Positions 1 to 11,300 of a DNA stretch of 64,000 nt are shown one piece after another. The position numbers were made by a program, and so were the translations under genes. The stretch is taken from positions 83,417,877 to 83,481,876 of the forward strand of contig CM019063.1 of assembly GCA_009667805.1 (NCBI GenBank), in the 5' to 3' direction. The notes under the pieces were generated by a model, which searched no databases, was not told where the DNA came from, and saw only the letters and a list, made by a program, of their open reading frames with translations. Positions within the stretch are counted from its first letter, which is position 1, and each line of letters begins with the position of its first letter. The DNA is from Leptobrachium leishanense (Eukaryota; Chordata; Amphibia; Anura; Megophryidae).

Positions 1-890
1 GCTTTGCAATTACTTTATAACCAAAGGTAAGTTCTTCACGGAGCGCTCTTTCTGTCATTACGGCGCACGCCCGGCACAGACTACTAAGGTGCATTTATTT
101 CTGCAGGGTGAATGTGGCCTTTAACCCAATTACCACCTCATTTCATTTCTTAGTGCAATACAGTTTATTTTTGCACTTTTATAGCTTGATGGGCACATTG
201 CTGGTTTTTCATGCTGAACTGAATCCACGTAAATCTTTGCTCAGTCTCTCGTATCAAATGCCGTGGCTGCTTTCTTTTCCCACTGAGTGATAACGCACTT
301 ATCTGGATCTCTCTTTATTCGGCTTTAAACTTCTCCACGGCCTGAACACTGGACGTCACAGCTTTTCTATTTAGTTTTTACCATAATATTATGTTGACAT
401 TGGAGTAATTAAATGGAAGTTCCACAAAAATCTGTAAATTTAATGCATCATGCATGAAAATCCTTTCTGATTACCAAACCAAATTGTGAATGAGATGATA
501 AAATGTTTTTTCTGGACAGAATGACACATCTTGACAGTTATACTTAGGGGGTCATTCAGTGCTGATGTTTACGGCAGAGCTTCTCCTGTGGTTCGTTGCC
601 TCTTCTGAGCTTTTTTTTTTTAACATTGACACCTCCACGATCCACCACCCTCTTCATTTTAACTCTTTAATTTCCTTTAAAATGTGCCTAAATCCAGCTC
701 TGGTCTACGTCTGAGCCCTGCAGGATATGACTTGCTGGAAGCTGCAACATATCATGTGACCCTGGCGGGACTGGACACTCCAACCAATCCAGTGGCTCTT
801 CTTGCAGGCAGAGGGCTTAGAGCAATGTGACCACCAGATAAGGTTGAGCGGGCACTGTCCCTTTTTAAAGCCCAAACTATATATATATAT
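1..890. other. Intron or upstream sequence, nothing recognised
   Basis: No coding exon with family motifs or usable splice pairs was recognised here. The strand of interest should hold the FYVE exons still further upstream. Only T-runs and AT-rich sequence are visible. Confidence 0.4.
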
Positions 891-896
891 TATTTT

Positions 897-1690
897 TTTT
901 AAGTTTATTATTGCAGAAGCCATTTACACATCACAGCAATTCAAAGAACTGCATCCCAGAGCGCCTGTGCTACGTTCCCCATATGCAGCAATATATATCT
1001 CAATGCCAACTTGTCTTAACAGTGGCCCATATTGGTAGGAGGCTGGCATCCATCCTTCTCCAAAGAGGCAGAGAGTCTCTCTGTAGTAGGGGCAAGGCTG
1101 TGGGTGAATATGCCAGCCAATGTGGGACATGCAACAAAAAAAGGGAGTCTGTTAGGTGGTGTGGGCTTCCATAACGATCACATTTTAGATACGTTCTGTC
1201 TGATGGGCTTTACTCTACTTTTGGCAATGCGTAACCCTTTCTAGATTTCTGTAGAACTTCCTGAATTACAAATAATAAAAAAAATGACTTGGAGGATTGT
1301 GAGCTTGTATGTGAAGGATGATATTGCAGTTAGTTTTTTACAAACATTTGGGTCCAAGCTAGATTAAACATGGATTTAAAAATAATAATAAATGAACCCT
1401 ACCCTCAGGTCAGTCAAAAGCGGTCTGGTAAGTCCTGTCCAGCTCTGCCAGCTTCCAACCTAAACGAACATGTTTATATTTTAACTAAAAAATACGATAA
1501 TTTGTTTAATTGTAAATTAATATTGTAATATCGTATTTTTAACTTGTATAAAATCTACACATCTTCCCCGTATTTGCTTCTAAGTTAAGTTTATTATTGC
1601 AGAAGCCATTTGCACAAAACGGCAATTCAAAGAACTGCATCCCAGAGCTCCTATGCTACATTCCCCATATGCAGCAAGGAACTCTGGGTA
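897..1690. repeat. Pair of direct repeats of about 90 bp (900-990 and 1585-1680)
   Basis: Both copies begin AAGTTTATTATTGCAGAAGC, continue through a shared CAATTCAAAGAACTGCATCC segment and end with CCCCATATGCAGCAA. They differ by scattered substitutions, as expected of two independent insertions of one interspersed repeat. The second ends GGAACTCTGGGTAGG. The family is not identified. Confidence 0.7.
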
Positions 1691-2219
1691 GGACATGCAA
1701 ATGACCTCTGTCTCACTTTTTTCTTCTTTTTCACAGCAGACGTTTTTTACTTGGCCGTATCCTCCTCTAAGCCGTTTCTGCAAGTCTTCGCAATGAAAAA
1801 GCAAAACAACAAATATTGACAAGAGTGACTTATTCCAATGAGCTCACAATCTAGAAATTATATCGCCGGCCAACTGTCTGTTATTACATGACCAGAGAAT
1901 TGTCAGCTTGTTGCTTAACTATCAGCTTGTCACTTGTTATTGGGTTGGTCCACTTGTCTGATACATCACCCACAAGTGTCTGTTACTGTGATATTCACCC
2001 ACATACAAGCCTATTAATCTTAACCAAAAGTCACTATCCCGCTTCCTTCCTCCTTTCCTTCCTGACAAACAGGATTCCTGTGAACTTCTTGCTTATGGCT
2101 TTCGTTTTTGAGGACTGCCCTCCGCACACTGATACTTTGTTTCTAATTCCTGATATATCAGGCGTATGTCGCCTTGCCTGCATATATCTTTTTATTTTTT
2201 TGTTTTCTTTCCTTTTTAG

Positions 2220-2396
2220 TACAGGCTTTTGCATCGATGATGAGTCCAACCGGTTCCCTCCCAAATCCCTATTTCCCTTCTGAATACTCTCCTACCATCC
2301 CAGATCTGATGCCGGCCCAGGCAGCAGGTTTTATTAATTCTCCTCCACCTACTGTTTTGGTGCCTGGCTCAGTACTTAAACAACCGGGAACTGAAG
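2220..2396 (+). CDS. ZFYVE16: ZFYVE16 exon a: Smad-binding-domain-like segment
   Basis: A pyrimidine tract ending in TTTTTAG precedes position 2220, and GAAG|GTAAAT closes the exon at 2396. It enters two bases into a codon and leaves after one. The frame reads [18 protein letters not shown] and then [17 protein letters not shown]. These match the spacing of the SARA Smad-binding domain (asparagine/proline-rich coil, short AQA helix, SPPPTV strand). This identifies the position in the protein as just C-terminal of the FYVE finger. Confidence 0.85.
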
Positions 2397-5300
2397 GTAA
2401 ATCAAGCACACCTTGTGAGTAGTTAGAACATATCTTTTTTTATTTATTATTTCAACATATTATGGGTACTTTTCTCCATTCAATTATTAATTTTTCTAAG
2501 ACACGTCTGACATACAGGTAAGTATACATTGTTTTACAGTTATTGCATGATTACAAATTGTGCTGTTTTTGTAGTGGCTTGTGCTCACATTTTGGTAATT
2601 CTCAGACTATTTCAATAGCAAAAGGAATATATATACAGTTTTGCGCCTATTCCCTCTCCGGGCGGCTGCGTGGTTCATGTATAAAGCAGAACAAGAAAAA
2701 AGACTGTCATTTGCGCTCAACACTGTAGCTCCATGCGAAACAAAACAGGTTTTGGTTTACTTGAATGGCCATTGAAGTGTAAGCTCACCTGCCACGGCAC
2801 CTCTGGGTCAGGTGGGTCCTGCCTAATGAACGAAGAGCTGATTTTTTTTTTTTTTTTTTTTTTTAAGCAACCACATATCCTCATGCTGTTTATCAGCTAA
2901 AACGCAAACTGATGGGTTATATTTCTACCCTCACAAGGGACCATTCCACTTTGGGATTAAAAACAGAACACGGAAAGGGGCAGCAGCAATAATGACCTGG
3001 CTGGGGATACAACAAAATATGTTTATATACAAAATAAATGGTTTTGCGCCAATTCCCTATCAGGGCAGCTGTGTGGACCAGAAGTATCCAGCAAAAGGAA
3101 TGCAACTCGCTGAAAATTGGCAAGACAACCACAATTTTACTCTTGGGGGGGGGGGGGATTTGGACTCTGCTGATGCTCTCACTATCAATTAAGCAGAGCT
3201 GATCCCTGAACCTGTCAACTCTGTTTTGCTGCTCTGCTGATCCTCGGACGAAGTATTAGTCAAATGACCAATCCAGAGTCCTTGTTTTTTTTACTTCCCC
3301 CAGGAATATTTTTACTCTTACCTGCAGTATAGTGTAAACATAACTTTTGTATGCATTGGGTAAAATCCAAACCGTGTTACTCAGTATATTCCAAAGGTCT
3401 GGACCAAACCCATATCTTGGGGGTATGACTGTATATCTTTCATCCAGCAACCATGTTCAGGAGATGGACTCCTTTCCAGTGTCATCACCTACAGTTCTAG
3501 ACGCTATCTTCAGGTTCATTATTCCTTCCCAGAATGAAATTGGGGATCCTCAATCCATGCCAAATCATCACAATGTGTGACCATCTCAGATCTTCATGAA
3601 ATTCGGTTGGATGGCAGAGGACATAAACTTACATATGTAAAGGTTTTTTTTCTGACAGCTATGCATGATATTCATACAGCAGGATTGCCAACATGATACA
3701 CTAAAAAATTAGCATTTTTTTTTTTTTTAAGAGCTCAACAATAAAAAGTCTTAGCTTTGCTTCTGATTGACCTTCATGCCGGGCTCATTTTGACTCTATG
3801 GAAACATAAGGGGTTATTCACTGTGGACCAATATTGCAAACAATGGCGAACTTTTGTTGGCATACTTGCAACACTGGCGGTTAGTGAATAACCCTTATTT
3901 CCATTAAATAGCTTTATTTTAAAATGTTAATTTCCATTTCAAGGCTGCGTGCGCCCTTTGATCTTGAATATCAAAAAAAACCAAACACTTATTGTCATTT
4001 ATATAGCGCCAACAGTTTCCGCAGCGCTTTACAATAACCGAAGGGAACGAAATACAAATAAACAGACGTAAGATGGAAACAAGGGGTGTAGAGGGCCCTG
4101 CTCATAGGAGCTCTAGAGGGATTGCGGGTTGAGGAATTTCACTAGATAGCCGGATCATTAGTGCCGGTGGTTTGGGAATGGTGGGGCGATAAGAGCAGCT
4201 TCAATCAAGTGTGAGTAGGTGAGCAGAGGGATGAGTTGCATCAGTGATGTGGTACGCTAATCTGAAGAGCTGGGTTTTGAGGGATTTCTTGAAGGCTTGA
4301 AGATTAGGGGAGAGTTTGGTTGGGGCGAGGCAAGTCATTCCACAGGAACAAATAGTATTTGAATCAATTCACGCACATCAAAAAACAAGATCGTTATCAT
4401 CGTTCCATGGATGCCTGGGACCTGGGGTGTGATTTCCTCCACAGCCGGTGCACTTCAGGAACAATCAGCCAAGACCAAAGTTTCTCCAGTCAAAGGATTT
4501 TATTAATAAAAATAAACGCTCGACGCGTTTTGTCAAAAGACTTAATCAGGAGAAATATGTGCAGTCATAAGTACATGGTTAAAAAATAAAAGTGTATAGA
4601 AATCAATTCTGAACATCGCCATTTTTTATAATCACATTCATTAACATAATTGGTCAATTAAACCCCAAACAGCCCTCCCTTATTCATCACAATCACATCA
4701 GCCTCGTTCCCATGGTGGTGATTGTGATGAATAAGGGAGGGCTCTTTGGGGTTTAATTGACCAATTATGTTAATGAATGTGATTATAAAATGGCGATGTT
4801 CAGAATTGCTTTGATTTCTATACACTTTATTTTTTTGCACCGGCTGTGGAGGAAATCACACCCCAGGTCCCAGGCATCCATGGAACGGTGATAACGATCT
4901 TGTTTTTTGATGTGCGTGAATTGATTCAAATACTAAGTGATTTTAATTCGTTGTAGGATCACCCTCTACCTTCTTCTTATTGTATACTACTTACGGGTTA
5001 CCGGGAGCCCGCAGAGGGAAGATCCTAAGTGATTCAGTGTGTGTTTTTTTTCTTTGCATAAGTCATTCCACAGGACTGGTGCTGCCCTTGAGAAGTCTTG
5101 GAGGCGAGAGTTGGCCGTGCGTGTGTAGACAGATGACCGGTGGAGATCACCTGCTGAACGGAGTTGTCTAGATGGGACGTGCTTGCGGAGTAACGAAGAC
5201 CTATAGGGAGGGGTTGAGTGATTTGAATGGGAGCATCAGTATTTTAAACTGTATCCTGAAACGTACAGGAAGCCAATGGAGGGACCGGCAGAGGGGGAGG

Positions 5301-8300
5301 TGCGTTTAGTGCGAAAAATAAGCCTTGCCCCTGCATTCATTACAAATTGCAAAGGGGCAATACGGGAGTTGGAGGCCAATAAGGAGCGAGTTGCAGTAGT
5401 CAAGTCGTGAAATGACAAGAGCATGAACCAGCACCGTAGCGGTATCTTGTGTCAGAAAGGGGTGGATACGGGCAATGTTGAGTTGAAAGTAACAGGATTT
5501 GGTCAGTGTCTGGATGTGGGAAGAGAACGTTGGGTCAGAGTCAAAAGTGACACCAAGGCAGCGAGCTTGAGGTGTTGGGCTAATGGGTGTTTCATTTACT
5601 TGTAGAGAGATAGGTGGTATTGGGATCTTCTTGGAGGGAGGAATGATGAGAATTTCAGTTTTGGCAAGATTGAGTTTAAGGAAGCGGGAAGCCATCCAAT
5701 TTGAGACAGCGGAAAAACAGTCAGTGACTTGATCCAGGAGACCTGGAGAGAGATCAGGGGAGGAGGTGTAAATTTGAGTGTCATCAGCGTATGGGTGGTA
5801 CTGGAATCCAAAGGAGCTGATCAGTTTGCCAAGCGAGGCTACTTCAGGGTTTATAGTGTGTGTGTGTGTATTTTCTCTCTGGTATGAGTTTCTTTTTTGT
5901 ATAACTTTTAGGAACAGCCGTTAAAATCCTATCAAATATCGTAAAACTCCTACCAACCCAGTGGTTTCAATGCAGGAAGGCTTTAATACCATTGGATGGG
6001 GCTGGTATATGAACTATTCCAAGGTGAGGGATCCCTGAACGGAGGATCTTAGCAGGACAAAGCCCCCTGCATTTGGATGGCTGAATCAAGGAGCTCACAG
6101 CAGTGTGACCACTCTGTACTGCATAGATGAGAGCTGCTCTCTTCTACCACTCAACTCACAGTATTAAGGCTCTGTCATCAGCTTCATCGTGACTGCTGCA
6201 GACAATTGACAGGGGGTAGAGTGGTCTTCTTGTACACTATATAGATATGATTTTGGCATTGTTAAATTAAGAGTATAGCAGTGCGTAGTGATACCTTTTT
6301 TTTATTGGACTAACGTTACATTTAAAAGACAAGCTTTCGACTGTACCTCTCTTCGTCCAGACCTGAAGAGAGGTACACTCTCAAAAGCTTGTCTTTTTTA
6401 AAAAAGGTATCACTACAGACTGCTATACTCGTTTAAAAATATATATATAGGGGGGGCGGAGCTAGCGCCCAACCAGGATGGCCGCGTGATCCCGGGGCTC
6501 CCGCACACCTAGCACCAAAGCCTCTGGTTTGAGCACCCCTGAGCCGATTTTTTTTTTCTTTCCTAAAAGCCTCTTATAGCTCCAGCAGCATGCCAGCCTC
6601 CAAACCGCTAAAAAAAACGCGGCCGCCGGACCCATCCGTAGCCCAGCATTTCGTCCCAGCTAAAAAGCAGGCCGAAGCCTTCCAAGATGGCGGCCACGGT
6701 GAAACGCTGTACCCGGAGGAAGAGTTATCCACCTCAGCGGACTTAACGGCTCCGGCCTCGCGGGGAGACGTGGAACGCCTCTTTATCAAGATGTCCCAGA
6801 TGCAGACCTTTCTGGCGGGTGAGGTGGCGAAATTGGGGACAGAACTGCGGGGAGAGATTGATTCGCTGGGCGCACGCACGGCTGAACTGGAGGACCAGGC
6901 CGCAGAGCTAACACAGGCCCATATCGACTTAGCGGAGGGCACCGGGGACCTAGCTAAAAGAGTCTTATTCTTGGAATCCAAGATGGAGGACCTGTCTAAT
7001 CGTTCCAGGAGAAATAATATCAGGCTGAGAGGTCTCCCAGAAACTGTGTCACCTAAAGATCTCAATGGGACGGTGCTGGGTATACTACGTCGCCTTGCAC
7101 CGGATATACCGGAAGCTCAGCTGCTAATGGATCGGATTCATAGAGCTCAGAGACCCCCGAATATTTCGTCTCTTATTCCACGCGACGTGATATTCCGCAT
7201 GCATTACTTCACGGCGAAACATCAGATCCTTCATGCCGCACGCACCTTCCAATTGGAGTTTGAGGATAAACCCCTACAGCTGTTCCAGGATTTGGATCCC
7301 GCAACCCTCCGACGCAGGGCTTGGCGCCCCATTACAGAACACCTTTCTGCTAACGACATCCCATACACGTGGGGATTTCCCTTTCGCTTACAAGTGTCGG
7401 TGGCGGGCCGGCAGGTGGCCCTCACTCCCTCCTCAGAGCTTGCCGCCTTTTGGGCCGCAGTGAAGTGCCCACCTCTGGAAGATTTTGTCGCCCCTGGGCT
7501 CCCGCCTTCTTCCTTCCCTCGTCTACAGCAGCGCTGGACTCGAGTTGGCATCACGAGCGGGGATGGCTGAGGATGTATCTGTGGCCTGGAGGCCCGTTCT
7601 TCCTCCTTCTTCCTTTCTCCTTCAAAATTCCCCCTCATTGGAGGGTTGTTGCTCAGGAGTCCAGATGGTGGTGGGTCACCATATGCTCCACACGGGAGGT
7701 CTGTGTGCTGTTGCTCTCCGGCTTTTTCTTTTTCTTTTTCTTTTGTTTTAATTGCCCTTGGCTCAGGGCCATTTACTGATGTCATTGATGTTCCCTTGTT
7801 ATTTGATTTGAAAGCTTCTGGTATGCCTCATTGAGTTTATATTGTCAGACGGGGGCCCCCCTGGGGGAGGGTCCGCCCGGCCGGTTCTACCCGGGCGGGT
7901 TGGGGGACCCTCCCTCCCGGGGTTCTCCCCCTATCGGTTATAATGTCATGTCCAGCTATGGCTAATGTATATCAACCTTGGTTGGGTGTGGGGTGTGGGG
8001 GTTTGGGGTTTGGGGAGTTTTGGTCTCCGTGTCCTCCCCTCCAAGGTCGGCCTGGCACTCCATAAGTCCAGGCGCTCTCTGTGTTATGTTGTGTTTTTGT
8101 CTTATGTTGTTGGTGGGTCTTTGTTTCTTGGGCGTGCCACCCGCTCCTTTGCTTTTTCCTTTTCTATTCTGTCTCTCCTCATCTCTCTTTCTCTACCTCC
8201 TCTCTGCCCTTGATTCCAGTTTCCCTCTCTCGCCCTCAGTTGGGGATGGGGGGGCATCTGTGGTGCCCTGCTCCCTTTTCACCTCCCTCCTGCTGACTCT

Positions 8301-11300
8301 GTATGGGGGATAGCGGTTTAAAGATTTTGTCCCTTAATGTTAAGGGATTAAACACACCCAAAAGAGGCGTTTGCTGTTAAGGGAGCTCAAACGATCCGCG
8401 TGCCATATAGCATTGATCCAAGAGACCCACTTTGCTTCCTCCCGCCAATTTTCATTAAGAAACAAGGCCTTCCCGGTTACCTACATGGCATCATCTCCTC
8501 AAAAGAAAAAGGGAGTGGCCACTTTGATTCACTCCTCCTGCCCCTTTAAAATACACCTTGAAGTTTCAGACCCAGCTGGACGTTATTTGATGCTCGTGGG
8601 ACAGATAGCCTCCACCACCCTAACCTTATTTAACATTTATGCCCCTAATGGCTATGACCCTGACTTCTGGACGGAAATATCTTCTTTATTGACAACTAAA
8701 GCTGACGGTCGAGTTATTTTTGGCGGAGACTTTAATGCAGTCCTCAACCATCTCTGGACAGAAAGGCATCGGGGGACTCCTCGGGGACGCCTTCGGGATA
8801 CCCCCAGGATGCTTCCCTGGAGTCCTTTATGCTTGACCACTCCCTGGTGGATGCATGGCGTCTCCATCACCCGGGTGATAGGGATTTCACCTTTTTTTCC
8901 AACCCCCATCACTCTTACTCCCGTATAGACCTTTTTCTGGTGTCCCTGTCAACGATGCCTCTAATCCCGACCTCAAGCATTGGCGATATTACATGGTCGG
9001 ACCACGCTCCGATCTCCATGACGTTATCCATACCGTCTTACACGCCGGCGTGGTCGTGGCGTCTGAATTCCTCTTTACTACATAAACCTGAACACATCTT
9101 AGAATTGCAGCAACAACTTAGAGACTACTTTCTGGAAAATGACTCACCCACCCTTTCCCCACCACCCTGTGGCTGGCCCATAAAACGGTGATCCGGGGCC
9201 ATCTCATACAATTAGGTAGCAGACTCAAAAAACAAAAACTGGCTTCCCTGGTTTCTTTGACCAAAGACCTGTCTAAATGGGAAACCCTGAATAAACTTTC
9301 ACCCTCAGACGCCTTGACCGCCCAGATTAAAACGATCAGGACCGCCATACGTCAATTACTCGGGGAGGACGCGGCTCGCTCACTGGCTTGGTCCAAGCGA
9401 ACCTATTTTGAATTTGCCAACAAATCTCACACTCTTCTAGCGTCTAAACTTCGCAACCAAACTAGGTCCAAACATATAACGGGAGCCAGAGATGGGGAGG
9501 GAGTCCTGCACACATCCCCAGCTACAGTTAATAAATTGTTTACCTCATACTTTCAGACATTATACAACCACTCCCCGACCCACGTTTCCGACTCTATCCC
9601 ATTGGGCCAATCGATTGACCGCTTCCTGTCGGGTGCTCCTCTCCCCCGGCACAGAGACAGGCGCTTAGACGCCCCCCGTCTGAGGAAGAGATAGCTGAGG
9701 TTATTAAGGCATTCAAACCTCACAAGGCTCCTGGCCCGGATGGGTTCTCTGCCTTTTACTATAAAACCTTTACCCAAACTCTGTCTCCACACTTACACAA
9801 ATTTTATCTGTCGCTGTGGGAGGGTGCCCCGGCCCCAGCAGATTTTCTCCGCTCTGACATAATTTTAATTCCAAAGGAAGGAAAGGACCCGTCTTACCCG
9901 CAAAATAACAGGCCCATTTCCCTTTTGAATGTTGATTATAAAATATTTACAAAAATACTGGCAAATAGACTGAACTCCTTTTTAGCTTCCATCATTCATC
10001 CGGATCAGGTGGGGTTCATCCCGGGCAGGCATGCATTTGCTAATACCAGACGGGCTGTGGTGCTGATGGAGCGCATGACTGACACCCAATTGCCCTCTCT
10101 GCTCATCTCTTTAGATGCAGAGAAGGCATTCGATCGACTGGAATGGCCCTTTTTATTTCGACTTTTGACCACGTGGGGCTTCCCGATGTCCTTTATCTCG
10201 ACCCTCCGATCTCTGTATGATTCCCCTACCTCAGCTGTCATTACACCAGGCACTGTTCCCACGAGCTTCTCTGTAGGAAATGGGACGCGACAGGGATGCC
10301 CTTTGTCCCCCTCCTCTTTGCCCTATCTCTCGAACCCCTCTTATCGGCTATTCGCCACTCTCCCCATATTACGGGAGTGACTGTGGGTGGGGAGGAGTAC
10401 AAGGTATCGGCGTACGCCGATGATGTCTTGCTCACTCTTAGCCATCCTTCCGCCTCCATTCCTCCCCTGCTCTCCCTCCTGCGCGACTTTTCAGCAGTCT
10501 CGGGTTATAAGGTTAACCTTGAAAAGTCGGTTGCTATGCCCTTTTCCCTGTCGGCCTCGATCTGTCAGGAAATTGAGAGTTCCTCGGGCTTCCGTTTTAC
10601 TCGATCCTCTTTGAAATACCTGGGAGTGTGGCTTACGCCTGATGTGAATGGATTGCACTCCCTAAACTATGAGGCGATGTTTAAGCTTCTGGGCGAGGAC
10701 CTGGAGAGGTGGGGGAGGGAGGGGGTCTCCTGGATCGGCAGGATTAATTGCATAAAAATGAACCTGCTTCCGAGATTATTATATCTATTTCAAGCCCTGC
10801 CGATCTGGGTGTGCCCCCGATCTCTTCGACAGCTGCAGTCCCAAATTGAGGGTTTTGTGTGGGCGGGGGCAGGAGAAGGGTTTCTAAATATGTCTTATAT
10901 CGCCCTAAAGAACGTGGGGGTCTGGGCCTTCCGCACTTGTATAAATATTTCCAAGCGGCTCAGATTGCTCAGTTTGTCATGTTTCATCTGCCCCAACACT
11001 CCCAACGTTGGGCCGATTTGGAATCGGATCTATTTGCACCAGACCTCCCGCAATTTTTTTTTGGCTACCCAAAGAGTTCCGCCCGCTATTGCGGTCCACC
11101 TGTACAGCGACTCTAACCTCCCTGAAGGTTTGGGACTCCGTCCGGGACAAATTTCACCTCTGCTCTTGCTTCTCGCCGTTAATGCCATATTTACGCAACA
11201 GAGCTTTTGTTCCGGGACTGTCCCCCTCCGCCTTTACAGCTTTCGAAAATATCGACCTGCAGAGGATTAAGCATTTCAGATCTCCAGGAGGTGACTGGTT

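Noticed and set aside
7369..8313. Open frames at 7369-7834 and 7965-8313
   Set aside because: They overlap the end of L1 ORF1 or lie in the pyrimidine-rich spacer and show no L1 or other protein motif.
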